A DNA stretch of 64,000 nucleotides, taken from the NCBI RefSeq assembly GCF_017299535.1, contig NZ_CP071238.1, positions 5,053,298 to 5,117,297 of the forward strand, read 5' to 3'. The translations under genes were made by a program, and so were the position numbers. A model generated the notes under the pieces. That model was given only the letters and a program-made list of their open reading frames with translations. It ran no database searches and had not been told where the DNA came from. Shown here in pieces: positions 25,327-39,076 of the stretch (the first letter of the stretch is position 1; the number at the start of each line of letters is the position of its first letter). The stretch is from Serratia marcescens subsp. marcescens ATCC 13880. Lineage in GTDB: Bacteria > Pseudomonadota > Gammaproteobacteria > Enterobacterales > Enterobacteriaceae.

Positions 25327-26790
25327 ATGCTCAGTCTGGAGACGCTCGATCTGCTGCTGGCGATCACCGAAGGCGAGATGATCGAGGAGATGATCGTCGG
25401 CATGCTGGCCGCGCCGCAGCTGTCGGTATTCTTTAAAAAGTTTCCGGCCCTTCGCCGGGCGCTGGATCGCGATCTGCCGCGTTGGAAGCTGCAGCTTAAG
25501 GAACGTCTGCAGGAGGCGATGGTGCCGCCGGCGCTGGCGCAGGAATTTTACCGCTACCAACAGTGCCAGTTGGAGAACAACACCCAGTTTTATCACAACC
25601 TCAACGACACGATGGAACTGCTGCGCCAGCTGGTCTCGCCGTTTTATGAACAGGCGCGCGCGCTGGTGGACGCCGCCGATCTGCCCAATCACCCGCTTGA
25701 CGACAGCTTTCAAACCCTGTTTCTGCAGCGCTGGCGCATCAGCCTGACGCTGCAAGCCACCATGCTGCACCACCAGTTGCTGGAACAAGAGCGCGAGCAG
25801 CTGATGGCGGAGCTGCAGGAGCGCCTGGCGCTGAGCGGCGCGCTGGAGCCGCTGCTGTCGGAAAATGACACCGCCGCCGGCAGGCTGTGGGATATGAGCA
25901 AAGGCCAGCTGCAGCGTGGCGATTACCAGCGGCTGGTGGAGTACGGCAACTTTTTGCAGCAGCAGCCGGAGCTGAAAAAGCTGGCGCAACAGCTGGGCCG
26001 CAGCTATCAGGCCAAGGCGGTGCAGCAACAGGACGCGCAGCCGGAGCCGTTCAGGGTCATGGTGCAGGTGCCGGCCACGCTGCCGGAAGAAGTGAGCGGC
26101 ATTCATCAGAGCGACGACATCCTGCGCCTGCTGCCGCCGGAGCTGGCGACACTGGGGATTGAAGAGCTGGAATTCGAGTTCTACCGCCGCCTGTTGGAAA
26201 AGCGGCTGCTGAGCTACCGTCTGCAGGGCGACGTCTGGCAGGAACAGATCCTGATCCGCCAGGTCACTCACCAGCAGCAGGATCAACAGCCGCGCGGGCC
26301 GTTTATCGTCTGCGTGGACACCTCCGGATCGATGGGCGGTTTCAACGAACAGTGCGCCAAGGCCTTCTGTCTGGCGCTGCTGCGCATTGCGCTGGCGGAC
26401 AACCGCCGCTGCTACATCATGCTGTTCGCCAACCAGATCGTACATTACGAACTCACCGCCGCCAGCGGCATTGAGCAGGCGGTGCGTTTTCTCGGCCAGC
26501 AGTTTCGCGGCGGCACCGATCTGGCGGCCTGCCTGAACGCCACCGTCACCAAAATGGCGGAGAGCGGCTGGTTCGATGCCGATGCGGTGATCATTTCTGA
26601 TTTTATCGCCCAGCGGTTGCCGGAGGAGGTAATAAAGAAGGTGAAACAGCAGCAACAAAGCCACCAGCAACGTTTTCACGCGGTGGCGATGTCCGCCTAT
26701 GGCAAACCCGGCATCATGCGCATCTTCGATCATATCTGGCGCTTTGATACCGGGTTGAAAAGCCGTTTGATGCGCCGCTGGCGGCGCTAG
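25327..26790 (+). CDS. viaA: VWA-domain protein ViaA
   Basis: A 487-residue partner and activator of RavA. The C-terminal von Willebrand A domain has the MIDAS motif DTSGSMGG beginning at residue 331, plus downstream metal-coordinating residues ([12 protein letters not shown]). The N-terminal half is helical and Gln-rich. RavA-ViaA is linked to respiratory complexes, phospholipid interaction and aminoglycoside sensitivity in E. coli. Ends 4 bp before the convergent asnA stop, with no room for an intrinsic terminator. Confidence 0.94.
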   Translation: MLSLETLDLLLAITEGEMIEEMIVGMLAAPQLSVFFKKFPALRRALDRDLPRWKLQLKERLQEAMVPPALAQEFYRYQQCQLENNTQFYHNLNDTMELLRQLVSPFYEQARALVDAADLPNHPLDDSFQTLFLQRWRISLTLQATMLHHQLLEQEREQLMAELQERLALSGALEPLLSENDTAAGRLWDMSKGQLQRGDYQRLVEYGNFLQQQPELKKLAQQLGRSYQAKAVQQQDAQPEPFRVMVQVPATLPEEVSGIHQSDDILRLLPPELATLGIEELEFEFYRRLLEKRLLSYRLQGDVWQEQILIRQVTHQQQDQQPRGPFIVCVDTSGSMGGFNEQCAKAFCLALLRIALADNRRCYIMLFANQIVHYELTAASGIEQAVRFLGQQFRGGTDLAACLNATVTKMAESGWFDADAVIISDFIAQRLPEEVIKKVKQQQQSHQQRFHAVAMSAYGKPGIMRIFDHIWRFDTGLKSRLMRRWRR

Positions 26791-26794
26791 GCGG

Positions 26795-27787
26795 TTAGAG
26801 CAGGCCTTCGACCGCGCCGCGCACTTCCGGCGACCACACGCCGCACTGCACCTGGCCGATATGCGACAGCTGCAACAGCAGCATCACCAGACGCGACTGA
26901 CCGATGCCGCCGCCGATGGTCTGCGGCATATCGCCGCGCAGCAGCGACTGGTGCCATTCCAGCTTCATGCGCTCTTCATCGCCGGTCAGCGCCAGCTGAT
27001 GTTTCAGCGCCGCGGCGTCGACGCGGATGCCCATGGAAGACAGCTCGAAAGCGTCCTGCAGCACCGGGTTCCACACCACGATATCGCCGTTCAGGCCCGC
27101 CAGGCCATCCGCCGTCGGCGTAGTCCAGTCATCATAATCCGGCGCACGCACATCGTGCGATTTGCCATGCGACAGCTTGCCGCCGATGCCGATCAGGAAC
27201 ACCGCGCCCAATTCTTTGGCAATCGCCCGCTCACGCCCTTTGGCGTCCAGATCCGGATAGCGCTGCAGCAGGGTTTCGCTGTGCACGAAGTGGATCTGTT
27301 CCGGCAGGAATGGGGTCAGGCCATGCTCACGGCTGACTTCCGCCTCCGTCGCCTTGATCGCAGCGTAAATGCTGCGCACGGTGTTTTTCAGGTAGTCCAG
27401 GCTGCGCTCACCGTCGCCCATCACCCGCTCCCAGTCCCACTGATCGACGTACACCGAGTGGATTGGCGTCAGACGGTCTTCATCCGGGCGCAGCGCCTTC
27501 ATATGGGTATACAGGCCTTCGCCGGCACCGAAATCGTAGCTGCCCAGGGTTTTGCGTTTCCATTTCGCCAACGAATGCACCACTTCGAAGGTGGCGTCCG
27601 GCAAGGTTTTGACTTTGACCTGCACCGCTTTCTCGCTGCCGGAAAGGTTATCCTGCGTGCCGTCGCCCAGGCGGCTAAGGATCGGAGCCTGCACTTCGAT
27701 CAGACCGAGCTGTTGCTCCAGCTGGCGGGAGAAGAAGGATTTGACCTGGCTGATTTGTTGTTGTTTTTGGATAAACTGTTTTTTCAT
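26795..27787 (-). CDS. asnA: Aspartate-ammonia ligase (asparagine synthetase A)
   Basis: A 330-residue ammonia-dependent asparagine synthetase related to class II aspartyl-tRNA synthetases. Motifs include [28 protein letters not shown] and [14 protein letters not shown] (class II motif 3). Same length as E. coli from the ATG at 27787. Divergent from its regulator asnC across 155 bp, where AsnC is expected to bind. Confidence 0.97.
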   Translation of the reverse strand: MKKQFIQKQQQISQVKSFFSRQLEQQLGLIEVQAPILSRLGDGTQDNLSGSEKAVQVKVKTLPDATFEVVHSLAKWKRKTLGSYDFGAGEGLYTHMKALRPDEDRLTPIHSVYVDQWDWERVMGDGERSLDYLKNTVRSIYAAIKATEAEVSREHGLTPFLPEQIHFVHSETLLQRYPDLDAKGRERAIAKELGAVFLIGIGGKLSHGKSHDVRAPDYDDWTTPTADGLAGLNGDIVVWNPVLQDAFELSSMGIRVDAAALKHQLALTGDEERMKLEWHQSLLRGDMPQTIGGGIGQSRLVMLLLQLSHIGQVQCGVWSPEVRGAVEGLL

Positions 27788-27942
27788 TGCCGTATCTCTT
27801 GTAAACCTGTCTCTGTTGCCATCGATTAAGCAACAAAATGACACGACTATTCAATATCCATTAATCAATATTGCCTTTTCACTTTTAATCGTTCATTTTT
27901 ACCCGGACAGAATTCAACAATCGTTAATTAATGGGGGATTAA

Positions 27943-28404
27943 ATGGCGGAAATTTATCAGATCGATAATCTCGATCGCGGCATCCTCAACGCCCTGATGG
28001 ACAATGCGCGCACACCGTACGCCGAACTGGCGAAAAACTTCGCCGTCAGCCCCGGCACTATTCATGTGCGGGTGGAGAAGATGAAGCAGGCCGGGATCAT
28101 CACCGGCGCGCGCATCGACGTCAGCCCCAAACAGCTGGGCTACGACGTGTGCTGCTTTATCGGCATCATCTTAAAGAGCGCCAAGGATTACCCTTCGGCG
28201 CTGAAGAAGCTGGAAAGCCTGGAAGAAGTGGTGGAAGCCTATTACACCACCGGCCACTACAGCGTCTTTATTAAGGTAATGTGCCGATCGATCGACGCGT
28301 TGCAACAGGTACTTATCAACAAGATCCAGACCATCGACGAGATCCAGTCTACCGAAACGCTGATCTCGCTGCAGAACCCCATTATGCGCACCATCGTGCC
28401 GTAA
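27943..28404 (+). CDS. asnC: Asparagine-responsive regulator AsnC
   Basis: A 153-residue Lrp/AsnC-family regulator. N-terminal helix-turn-helix (TPYAELAKNFAVSPGTIHVRV) and C-terminal RAM ligand domain (GYDVCCFIGIIL, AYYTTGHYSVFIKV). In E. coli it activates asnA when asparagine is scarce. A GGGGGATTAA ribosome-binding region precedes the ATG. Next to mioC and oriC as in E. coli. Confidence 0.97.
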   Translation: MAEIYQIDNLDRGILNALMDNARTPYAELAKNFAVSPGTIHVRVEKMKQAGIITGARIDVSPKQLGYDVCCFIGIILKSAKDYPSALKKLESLEEVVEAYYTTGHYSVFIKVMCRSIDALQQVLINKIQTIDEIQSTETLISLQNPIMRTIVP

Positions 28405-28426
28405 CCCGCCAAATTGCATACCCACA

Positions 28427-28466
28427 TTATCCACAGGTAGATCCCAGCCGATTCACAGCGTACAAT
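28427..28466 (+). promoter_or_regulatory. mioC promoter with DnaA box
   Basis: A perfect DnaA box TTATCCACA (28427-28435) lies upstream of a TACAAT -10 candidate (28461-28466). In E. coli mioC transcription enters oriC and is repressed by DnaA at such a box; the same logic is likely here. The -35 is not clear. Confidence 0.8.
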
Positions 28467-28504
28467 GCAGCCACTTTGAGTGAGAAGGTTGGGATCGTTG
28501 GTTC

Positions 28505-28945
28505 ATGGCAGACATTACTCTGATCAGTGGCAGTACGCTTGGCAGCGCCGAATACGTGGCTGAACATTTGGCTGAAAAGCTGGAAGACGCGGGTTTCTCT
28601 ACCGAGATGCTGCACGGCCCTGAACTGGATGAACTGCCGTTGACCGGCCGCTGGCTGGTGGTCTCTTCCACGCACGGCGCCGGCGAACTGCCGGATAACC
28701 TTCAACCGCTGCTGGAACAGATCGCTGAGCAGCAGCCGGATCTTTCCGAGGTGCAGTTCGGCGCCGTCGGTTTGGGCAGTTCGGAATACGACACCTTCTG
28801 CGGCGCGATCAAACAGATCGACGATCTGTTGATCGCCAGAGGCGCTAAAAGGATCGGCGATCGTCTTGAGATCGACGTGACCGAGCATGAAATTCCCGAG
28901 GATCCGGCCGAGGAATGGGTAAAAAACTGGATTAATTTACTCTAA
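28505..28945 (+). CDS. mioC: FMN-binding flavodoxin-like protein MioC
   Basis: A 146-residue flavodoxin. FMN loop ISGSTLGSAEYVAEHLAE near the N-terminus, then SSTHGAGELPDN and GLGSSEYDTFC as the isoalloxazine loops. In E. coli it is an electron-transfer protein implicated in biotin synthase activity in vitro. Its transcription runs directly into oriC. Confidence 0.96.
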   Translation: MADITLISGSTLGSAEYVAEHLAEKLEDAGFSTEMLHGPELDELPLTGRWLVVSSTHGAGELPDNLQPLLEQIAEQQPDLSEVQFGAVGLGSSEYDTFCGAIKQIDDLLIARGAKRIGDRLEIDVTEHEIPEDPAEEWVKNWINLL

Positions 28946-28970
28946 TTCGTCTAAAGATCGCGCGAACGAT

Positions 28971-29215
28971 TGTGGATAACTAAGCTTAAAAGCAGGGTAA
29001 AAGCCGTAGTTATCCCAATAACAACCGTAGAGCGCTTTTTGTCCTGTGCATAACAAGCCTTTTAGATCCCAGCTTATCTGCGTCGGGATCACCGATCATT
29101 CACAGCAAACGATCCTCCTTAATCTGCTGATCTTCATCGTGAATAGTCACTTATCCACAGAGGATCGCGATCCTAATAAGAGATCTAATAAAGAGATCTT
29201 TAAATAAAAAAGATC
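28971..29215 (+). other. oriC: Chromosomal replication origin oriC
   Basis: The 245-bp span from the R4 box to the outer AT-rich 13-mer equals the E. coli minimal origin length. In plus orientation: R4 TGTGGATAA (28971-28979), an R3-like TTATCCCAA (29010-29018), R2 TGTGCATAA (29045-29053), R1 TTATCCACA (29151-29159), then three 13-mers CTAATAAGAGATC (29173-29185), TAATAAAGAGATC (29186-29198) and AATAAAAAAGATC (29203-29215) forming the unwinding element. About thirteen GATC sites lie between mioC and mnmG for Dam/SeqA control. An IHF-like site may lie at 29120-29132. The unwinding element faces mnmG, as in E. coli. Confidence 0.97.
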
Positions 29216-29244
29216 TTCTTTTAATTACCGACGATCCGGACCAC

Positions 29245-29273
29245 TTGGTCGATCGTCTAAACTTGAGTAGAAT
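29245..29273 (+). promoter_or_regulatory. mnmG promoter
   Basis: TTGGTC (29245-29250), 17-bp spacer, TAGAAT (29268-29273), immediately next to the AT-rich unwinding element of oriC and reading away from it. This corresponds to the E. coli gidA promoter, whose transcription aids origin opening. Confidence 0.7.
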
Positions 29274-29325
29274 CCCCGACCCCAGGGCAAATACGATCGT
29301 TCGCAATACGGCGAGGTGCAGTTCC

Positions 29326-31215
29326 ATGTTTTATCCAGATCAATTTGACGTCATCATCATCGGTGGTGGCCATGCAGGTACCGAGGCCGCCATGGCCGCG
29401 GCGCGCATGGGACGTCAGACTTTATTATTGACACACAATATCGATACGCTGGGACAGATGTCTTGTAACCCGGCGATTGGCGGTATTGGTAAAGGGCATC
29501 TGGTTAAGGAAATTGATGCGCTCGGCGGCTTGATGGCGACAGCGATCGACCATGCCGGCATCCAGTTTAGGATACTAAACGCCAGTAAAGGCCCTGCCGT
29601 TCGCGCCACTCGCGCTCAGGCGGATCGCGTCTTGTATCGCCAGGCGATCCGTACCGCGTTGGAGAACCAGCCCAACCTGATGATCTTCCAACAGCCGGTT
29701 GAGGATCTGATCGTCGAAAACGATCGCGTAGTCGGCGCCGTCACCCAAATGGGCCTGAAATTCCGCGCCAAGGCGGTGGTATTGACCGTAGGCACCTTCC
29801 TGGACGGCAAGATCCATATCGGCCTGGAGAATTACAGCGGCGGCCGCGCCGGGGATCCTCCTTCGATCTCGCTGTCGCAGCGTTTGCGTGAACTGCCGCT
29901 GCGCGTTAACCGCTTGAAAACCGGTACGCCGCCGCGCATCGACGCCCGCACTATCGATTTCAGCGTACTGGCGCCGCAACACGGCGACACGCCGGTGCCG
30001 GTATTCTCGTTCCTGGGCGATGCCAGCCAGCACCCGGAACAAATGGCGTGCTACATCACCCACACCAATGAAAAAACCCATGACGTGATCCGCAATAACC
30101 TCGATCGCAGCCCGATGTATGCCGGGATCATCGAAGGGATCGGTCCACGTTACTGCCCGTCGATCGAAGACAAGGTCATGCGTTTTGCCGATCGCAACGC
30201 GCACCAGATCTTCCTTGAGCCGGAAGGCCTGACCAGCAACGAGATTTACCCTAACGGGATTTCCACCAGCTTGCCTTTCGATGTGCAGATGCAGATCGTC
30301 CGTTCGATGGAAGGAATGCAGAACGCGCGTATTATTCGCCCTGGTTATGCCATCGAGTACGATTTCTTCGATCCGCGCGATCTGAAGCCGACGCTGGAAA
30401 GCAAATTCATTCAGGGCCTGTTCTTCGCCGGCCAGATCAACGGCACCACCGGGTATGAAGAAGCCGCCGCGCAGGGCTTGCTGGCCGGCCTGAATGCCGG
30501 GCGTTTCGCCGATGAACAAGAGGGCTGGGCGCCACGTCGCGATCAGGCCTACCTCGGCGTGCTGGTGGACGATCTCAGCACCCTTGGTACCAAAGAGCCG
30601 TACCGCATGTTTACCTCTCGCGCCGAGTATCGTCTGATGCTGCGCGAAGACAACGCCGATCTCCGCCTGACGGAAAAAGGCCGCGAGCTGGGCCTGGTGG
30701 ACGACGTGCGTTGGGCGCGTTACAGCGAGAAGCTGGAGCGAATCGAACGCGAACGTCAGCGCCTGCGCGACATCTGGATGCATCCGCACGCCGAGAACGT
30801 CGAACAGGTCAATGTGCTGCTGAAAGCGCCGCTGTCGCGTGAAGCGAACGGCGAAGAACTGCTGCGTCGCCCGGAGATGGATTACGCGCAGTTGACCGGC
30901 ACCGACGCCTTCGCGCCGCCGCTGGACGACGTCCAAGCCGCCGAGCAGGTCGAGATCCAGGTCAAATACGAAGGCTATATCGCTCGCCAACAGGAAGAGA
31001 TCGAAAAACAGCAGCGCAACGAGAATACCGTGCTGCCGCTGGATCTTGACTACCGTCAGGTTTCGGGACTGTCGAACGAAGTGATCGCCAAGCTGAACGA
31101 TCACAAACCGAACTCCATCGGCCAGGCTTCGCGCATCTCCGGCATTACGCCAGCGGCGATCTCGATTTTGCTGATCTGGCTGAAAAAGCAGGGACTGCTG
31201 CGCCGCAGCGCATAA
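29326..31215 (+). CDS. mnmG: tRNA uridine-5-carboxymethylaminomethyl enzyme MnmG
   Basis: A 629-residue FAD protein that, with MnmE, installs the (carboxymethyl)aminomethyl group on wobble U34 of certain tRNAs. The dinucleotide fold is [16 protein letters not shown] near residue 10, then [12 protein letters not shown] and the DGKIHIG region. Same length as E. coli from the ATG at 29326. The frame stays open upstream to 29245, but that part overlaps the promoter. Its partner mnmE is at 59.5-60.8 kb in this window. Confidence 0.98.
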   Translation: MFYPDQFDVIIIGGGHAGTEAAMAAARMGRQTLLLTHNIDTLGQMSCNPAIGGIGKGHLVKEIDALGGLMATAIDHAGIQFRILNASKGPAVRATRAQADRVLYRQAIRTALENQPNLMIFQQPVEDLIVENDRVVGAVTQMGLKFRAKAVVLTVGTFLDGKIHIGLENYSGGRAGDPPSISLSQRLRELPLRVNRLKTGTPPRIDARTIDFSVLAPQHGDTPVPVFSFLGDASQHPEQMACYITHTNEKTHDVIRNNLDRSPMYAGIIEGIGPRYCPSIEDKVMRFADRNAHQIFLEPEGLTSNEIYPNGISTSLPFDVQMQIVRSMEGMQNARIIRPGYAIEYDFFDPRDLKPTLESKFIQGLFFAGQINGTTGYEEAAAQGLLAGLNAGRFADEQEGWAPRRDQAYLGVLVDDLSTLGTKEPYRMFTSRAEYRLMLREDNADLRLTEKGRELGLVDDVRWARYSEKLERIERERQRLRDIWMHPHAENVEQVNVLLKAPLSREANGEELLRRPEMDYAQLTGTDAFAPPLDDVQAAEQVEIQVKYEGYIARQQEEIEKQQRNENTVLPLDLDYRQVSGLSNEVIAKLNDHKPNSIGQASRISGITPAAISILLIWLKKQGLLRRSA

Positions 31216-31228
31216 ATCCCGCATCCAG

Positions 31229-31263
31229 GCGGCCGTTTGCTCAACCCGTAGCCAAACGGCCGC
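31229..31263 (+). other. Perfect 11-bp hairpin between mnmG and rsmG
   Basis: GCGGCCGTTTG (31229-31239) and CAAACGGCCGC (31253-31263) with a 13-nt loop, starting 14 nt after the mnmG stop. There is no U-tract, so it is unlikely to be a simple intrinsic terminator; an mRNA processing or stability element, or a partial attenuator, is possible. Confidence 0.6.
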
Positions 31264-31353
31264 TGACATCACTTGCGCCCTGAATTATCATAGTCGCCTC
31301 ATTGCGCCAGCTAACCATCCGCTGGTCGTTCAGCGCCTGCCAGAGGATCCGTT

Positions 31354-31974
31354 GTGCAAAAAAAATTAGACTCGCTGCTCGCGGCAGCAGGCATTGAGCT
31401 GCCCGATCAGCAGAAACAGCAGCTGCTGGGCTATGTCGGCATGCTGGATAAGTGGAACAAGGCTTATAACCTCACGTCGGTGCGCGATCCGCAACAAATG
31501 CTGGTGCGCCACATCCTCGACAGCATTGTGGTCAATCCGCATCTGCAGGGCTCGCGTTTTATCGATGTCGGCACCGGCCCCGGTTTACCGGGCATTCCGC
31601 TGGCGATCGTGCGCCCGGACGCGCATTTCACGCTGCTCGACAGCCTGGGCAAGCGCGTGCGTTTTCTGCGTCAGGTGCAGCATGAGCTGGGCCTGAACAA
31701 TATCGAGCCGGTGCAGAGCCGCGTCGAAGCGTTTCCGGCCGAGCCGCCGTTCGATGGCGTGATCAGCCGGGCATTCGCTTCGCTGCAGGATATGCTGTCC
31801 TGGTGCCATCACCTGCCGGCGAAAGGGCAGGGGCGTTTTTACGCGTTGAAAGGCGTGCGTCCGGATGAAGAACTGACGCAGCTGCCGGCTGGCGTTAGCC
31901 TGGAGTCCATCGTGCGGCTGCAGGTGCCTGAACTGGAAGGCGAACGTCATCTGGTGATTCTTAAGGCAAACTGA
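31354..31974 (+). CDS. rsmG: 16S rRNA (guanine527-N7)-methyltransferase RsmG
   Basis: A 206-residue SAM-dependent methyltransferase that makes m7G527 in 16S rRNA; loss gives low-level streptomycin resistance. SAM site [15 protein letters not shown] and HILDSIV are intact. The start is a GTG at 31354 behind AGAGGATCC. The family length is 207 in E. coli. Follows mnmG at 138 bp across a strong hairpin. Confidence 0.96.
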   Translation: MQKKLDSLLAAAGIELPDQQKQQLLGYVGMLDKWNKAYNLTSVRDPQQMLVRHILDSIVVNPHLQGSRFIDVGTGPGLPGIPLAIVRPDAHFTLLDSLGKRVRFLRQVQHELGLNNIEPVQSRVEAFPAEPPFDGVISRAFASLQDMLSWCHHLPAKGQGRFYALKGVRPDEELTQLPAGVSLESIVRLQVPELEGERHLVILKAN

Positions 31975-32613
31975 GTTTGCTTTTGATCAAACAAGCGTGA
32001 ATTAAAGGTCGTACCCAGCAGAAAGGTAAGCAGGCTAATTAGTTGGTCGCTTTTTTTAGTTAATTTACTTTCTATTAACACAAAAAACGCGGCTAATTAG
32101 CGACAATAGAGTAATTGCATTTGGAAATAGTCACGTTAGCAATCATGTGCGAAAGATTGGCGTTTGCTGCTAATGTTAATTGGCTGTTGGAATATTGCCC
32201 CGCTGCTTGTCAATAAAAGGTTTTCATCGGGTATACGGATTGTTTTTGAACAGTTAACTGATAATGTTTTGATTTATATAATCTTTTGATCGCTCAAATT
32301 GCTAAAGACGGTTTGGTTGACCATCGGCTATAAATCAGGAAGGGACATTACTGTGATCGGCCTCGCGTTTCTAAACGCAACGCTGGAATAATCAGACAAT
32401 TAAATGCGCCCTATTATTCCGACCGTTTTCTTGTGAAAATAGGCTGGAATAGGGAAATTTAAATAATTGTTCACCTTTTCGCTACTTATCGATTGAATTC
32501 GTTGGTATGCCCCGTATAATTTGCTCGTTTTTTGCTGCTTGACTCAGGACAGCAAAAACAGTTGTATACGTCACTCAGCATACCCCCTCTGGGGTACGGA
32601 GAGAACAAACGTC
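31975..32613 (+). promoter_or_regulatory. Long AT-rich region upstream of the atp operon
   Basis: 639 bp without a convincing gene. The best atp promoter is TTGAAT (32493-32498), 16 bp, TATAAT (32515-32520), about 94 bp before atpI. A second good candidate is TTAACT (32254-32259), 17 bp, TATAAT (32277-32282). GGCTAATTAG occurs twice (32033-32042 and 32091-32100). A small hairpin TACCCC-ctct-GGGGTA (32581-32596) sits just before the atpI ribosome binding site. Confidence 0.65.
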
Positions 32614-32997
32614 ATGTCTGTGTCCCTTTACAGCGGGAAAGTCGCACGCAAACTGCTGTTTTTGCAGTTAATGACTTTTGTTCTGATCAGCGTTGCTTTC
32701 TGGCTGAAAAGCCCGGAATGGAGCGCTTCGGCGCTGGCAGGCGGTCTCGCCGCCTGGTTGCCGAGTGCAATGTTTATGCTGTTTGCCTTGCGCCATCAGG
32801 CGCAAACGCCGGCGCCCGGTAGGGTCGCCTGGTCGTTCGCCATCGGCGAGGGGCTAAAGGTCGTGATCACCATCGTTTTGCTGATCGTGGCGCTGGGGGT
32901 GTTCAAGGCGGAGTTTATACCGCTTGGCCTGACCTATTTAGCGGTGTTAGTGGTGCAGATAGTGGCACCGGCCGTGATTAACAGTTACCGAACTTAA
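32614..32997 (+). CDS. atpI: ATP synthase assembly protein AtpI
   Basis: A 127-residue membrane protein that helps assemble the c-ring of the ATP synthase. Four hydrophobic segments are visible; GRVAWSFAIGEGLKV and VVQIVAPAVINSY match E. coli AtpI. The ATG at 32614 follows GGAGAGAACAAACGTC. The frame is open to 32521, but that part overlaps the promoter. First gene of atpIBEFHAGDC. Confidence 0.93.
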   Translation: MSVSLYSGKVARKLLFLQLMTFVLISVAFWLKSPEWSASALAGGLAAWLPSAMFMLFALRHQAQTPAPGRVAWSFAIGEGLKVVITIVLLIVALGVFKAEFIPLGLTYLAVLVVQIVAPAVINSYRT

Positions 32998-33001
32998 CTA
33001 A

Positions 33002-33799
<798 letters not shown>

Positions 33800-33830
33800 T
33801 TTTCTTAAAACACTTGCACTTTTAAACTGA

Positions 33831-34616
<786 letters not shown>

Positions 34617-34630
34617 GGAGGGAGGGGCTG

Positions 34631-35164
34631 ATGTCTGAATTTGTAACTGTAGCTCGCCCCTACGCCAAAGCAGCTTTTGACTTTGCCGTTGAGCACCAAA
34701 GCGTAGAGCGCTGGCAGGACATGCTGGCGTTTGCGGCTGAAGTCACTCGCAATGAACAGATTTCTGAACTGCTGTCTGGCGCGGTTGCGCCAGAAACGCT
34801 GTCCAAGACGTTCATCGCGGTTTGTGGCGATCGGCTCGACGAACATGGCCAGAACTTTATCCGTGTAATGGCCGAAAATGGACGTTTACTGGTTCTTCCT
34901 GCCGTGCTGCAGCAGTTCATCGAACTGCGCGCCTCGCTGGAATCCACCGTCGAAGTCGAAGTGCTCTCTGCGAGCGCGCTGAACGACGAACAGCAGGCGA
35001 AAATCGCCGCTGCGATGGAAAAACGTCTGTCACGCAAAGTTAAGCTGAATTGCAAAATTGACAAGTCTGTACTGGCCGGCATCGTTGTTCGCGCCGGCGA
35101 TATGGTGATTGATGGCAGCGTTCGCGGTCGTCTTGAACGCCTGACAGACGTCTTGCAGTCTTAA
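34631..35164 (+). CDS. atpH: F0F1 ATP synthase subunit delta
   Basis: A 177-residue subunit linking the F1 head to the b-dimer stalk. N-terminal helical bundle ([12 protein letters not shown]) and C-terminal region ending [19 protein letters not shown] match the OSCP/delta family. Ribosome binding site GGAGGGAGGGG. Followed 12 bp later by atpA. Confidence 0.98.
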   Translation: MSEFVTVARPYAKAAFDFAVEHQSVERWQDMLAFAAEVTRNEQISELLSGAVAPETLSKTFIAVCGDRLDEHGQNFIRVMAENGRLLVLPAVLQQFIELRASLESTVEVEVLSASALNDEQQAKIAAAMEKRLSRKVKLNCKIDKSVLAGIVVRAGDMVIDGSVRGRLERLTDVLQS

Positions 35165-35176
35165 GGGGACTGGAGC

Positions 35177-36718
35177 ATGCAACTGAATTCCACCGAAATC
35201 AGCGAACTGATCAAGCAGCGCATTGCTCAGTTCAATGTAGTGAGCGAAGCTCACAATGAAGGTACTATCGTTTCCGTCAGCGACGGGATCATCCGCGTAC
35301 ACGGCCTGGCCGAAGTTATGCAGGGCGAAATGATCGCGCTGCCTGGCAACCGTTACGCAATCGCATTGAACCTGGAGCGCGACTCCGTCGGTGCCGTGGT
35401 CATGGGTCCGTACGCGGATCTGGCCGAAGGCATGAAGGTTAAATGCACCGGCCGTATCCTGGAAGTTCCAGTCGGTCGTGGTCTGCTGGGCCGCGTAGTT
35501 AACACCCTGGGCGCGCCAATCGACGGCAAAGGCCCGATTGAGAACGACGGTTTCTCTCCGGTAGAAGCTATCGCGCCAGGCGTTATCGAGCGTCAGTCCG
35601 TTGATCAGCCGGTTCAAACTGGCTACAAATCCGTTGACGCCATGATTCCAATCGGCCGTGGCCAGCGTGAGCTGGTGATCGGTGACCGTCAGACCGGTAA
35701 AACCGCGTTGGCGATCGATGCGATCATCAACCAACGCGACTCCGGCATCAAATGCGTTTACGTGGCTATCGGCCAGAAAGCGTCCACCATCGCTAACGTG
35801 GTGCGCAAACTGGAAGAGCACGGCGCATTGGCCAACACCATCGTGGTGGTGGCGACCGCTTCCGAATCCGCCGCACTGCAATACCTGGCGCCATACGCCG
35901 GTTGCGCAATGGGCGAATACTTCCGTGACCGCGGTGAAGACGCGCTGATCGTGTACGATGACCTGTCCAAACAGGCCGTTGCTTACCGCCAGATTTCCCT
36001 GCTGCTTCGTCGTCCGCCAGGTCGTGAAGCTTACCCAGGCGACGTATTCTACCTGCACTCCCGCTTGCTGGAGCGCGCAGCGCGCGTCAACGCCGAATAC
36101 GTTGAAGCCTTCACCAAAGGTGAAGTTAAAGGCCAAACCGGTTCACTGACCGCTCTGCCGATCATTGAAACCCAGGCGGGTGACGTTTCCGCGTTCGTTC
36201 CGACCAACGTAATCTCGATTACCGATGGTCAGATCTTCCTGGAATCCAACCTGTTCAACTCCGGTATTCGTCCGGCAGTTAACCCGGGTATCTCCGTATC
36301 CCGTGTTGGTGGCGCCGCGCAGACCAAGATCATGAAGAAACTGTCCGGCGGTATCCGTACCGCGCTGGCGCAGTATCGTGAATTGGCTGCGTTCTCCCAG
36401 TTCGCCTCCGATCTGGACGACGCGACCCGCAAACAGCTGAGCCACGGTCAGAAAGTGACCGAGCTGCTGAAACAGAAACAGTATGCGCCGATGTCGGTTG
36501 CACAACAGTCTCTGGTGCTGTTTGCCGCAGAACGCGGTTACCTGAACGACGTCGAAGTCGCCAAAGTGGTGAGCTTCGAAGCCGCGCTGGTAGCCTATGC
36601 GGACCGCGAGCACGCCGAACTGCTGAACCACATCAACCAAACTGGCAACTTCAACGATGAGATCGAGGGCAAGTTGAAAGACGTCCTCGAGACCTTCAAG
36701 AAAACCCAGTCCTGGTAA
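35177..36718 (+). CDS. atpA: F0F1 ATP synthase subunit alpha
   Basis: A 513-residue non-catalytic nucleotide-binding subunit of F1. P-loop GDRQTGKTA near residue 170, beta-barrel N-terminal domain, and a C-terminal helical domain. Same length as E. coli. Codon use is strongly biased towards highly expressed-gene codons, as in atpD. Confidence 0.99.
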   Translation: MQLNSTEISELIKQRIAQFNVVSEAHNEGTIVSVSDGIIRVHGLAEVMQGEMIALPGNRYAIALNLERDSVGAVVMGPYADLAEGMKVKCTGRILEVPVGRGLLGRVVNTLGAPIDGKGPIENDGFSPVEAIAPGVIERQSVDQPVQTGYKSVDAMIPIGRGQRELVIGDRQTGKTALAIDAIINQRDSGIKCVYVAIGQKASTIANVVRKLEEHGALANTIVVVATASESAALQYLAPYAGCAMGEYFRDRGEDALIVYDDLSKQAVAYRQISLLLRRPPGREAYPGDVFYLHSRLLERAARVNAEYVEAFTKGEVKGQTGSLTALPIIETQAGDVSAFVPTNVISITDGQIFLESNLFNSGIRPAVNPGISVSRVGGAAQTKIMKKLSGGIRTALAQYRELAAFSQFASDLDDATRKQLSHGQKVTELLKQKQYAPMSVAQQSLVLFAAERGYLNDVEVAKVVSFEAALVAYADREHAELLNHINQTGNFNDEIEGKLKDVLETFKKTQSW

Positions 36719-36777
36719 CGCCGAACGGTCCTGCTGTTGAAAGACAGCAGGCCGTCTGGCACTGAGGAGAAGCAGAG

Positions 36778-37641
36778 ATGGCCGGCGCAAAAGAGATACG
36801 TAGTAAGATCGCTAGCGTGCAAAACACGCAAAAGATCACTAAAGCGATGGAAATGGTCGCCGCCTCCAAAATGCGTAAATCGCAGGATCGCATGGCGGCC
36901 AGCCGTCCTTATGCAGAGACCATGCGCAAAGTGATTGGTCACCTTGCGTTAGGGAATCTGGAGTACAAGCACCCGTACCTGGATGAGCGTGACGTTAAGC
37001 GCGTCGGGTATCTGGTGGTGTCTACTGACCGTGGTCTCTGCGGCGGCTTGAACATCAACCTGTTCAAAAAGCTGCTGGCGGAGATGAAAGCCTGGTCCGA
37101 AAAAGGCGTCGAAACCGACTTGGCGCTGATTGGCTCTAAAGCGGCCTCTTTCTTTGGTTCCGTGGGCGGCAACGTGGTTGCCCAGGTGACCGGCATGGGG
37201 GACAAACCTTCCCTGTCGGATCTGATCGGGCCGGTGAAAGTGATGCTGCAGGCCTACGACGAAGGTCGTTTGGACAAGCTGTACATTGTCAGCAACAAAT
37301 TTGTTAATACGATGTCCCAAGAGCCGCAAGTGCTTCAGCTGCTGCCGTTACCGCCAGCCGATGACGAAGAGCTGAAGAAAACGCCTTGGGATTACCTGTA
37401 TGAACCCGATCCAAAAGTGCTGCTTGATACCTTGCTGCGCCGCTATGTGGAGTCGCAGGTTTATCAGGGCGTCGTGGAAAACCTGGCCAGCGAGCAGGCC
37501 GCACGAATGGTCGCGATGAAAGCCGCAACCGATAACGGCGGTAGCCTGATCAAAGAGCTGCAGTTGGTATACAACAAGGCGCGTCAGGCCAGCATCACTC
37601 AGGAACTCACCGAGATCGTTTCGGGAGCCTCCGCGGTTTAA
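36778..37641 (+). CDS. atpG: F0F1 ATP synthase subunit gamma
   Basis: A 287-residue central-stalk subunit. N- and C-terminal coiled-coil helices ([21 protein letters not shown] at the start; [20 protein letters not shown] at the end) and the [10 protein letters not shown] motif identify it. Ribosome binding site GAGGAGAAGCAG. Confidence 0.98.
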   Translation: MAGAKEIRSKIASVQNTQKITKAMEMVAASKMRKSQDRMAASRPYAETMRKVIGHLALGNLEYKHPYLDERDVKRVGYLVVSTDRGLCGGLNINLFKKLLAEMKAWSEKGVETDLALIGSKAASFFGSVGGNVVAQVTGMGDKPSLSDLIGPVKVMLQAYDEGRLDKLYIVSNKFVNTMSQEPQVLQLLPLPPADDEELKKTPWDYLYEPDPKVLLDTLLRRYVESQVYQGVVENLASEQAARMVAMKAATDNGGSLIKELQLVYNKARQASITQELTEIVSGASAV

Positions 37642-37646
37642 GCTAG

Positions 37647-39056
<1,410 letters not shown>

Positions 39057-39076
39057 CGCCTTGAGAGGAGGGTGAT

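Noticed and set aside
25216..26733. 505-residue antisense frame over viaA
   Set aside because: Gln/Leu/Arg-rich translation typical of the complement of a high-G+C gene; viaA has recognisable domains on the other strand. The same applies to long antisense frames over kup, mnmG, glmS and phoU-downstream genes.
35030..36136. 368-residue antisense frame over atpA
   Set aside because: Shadow of the highly biased codons of atpA; no ribosome binding site or family signature.
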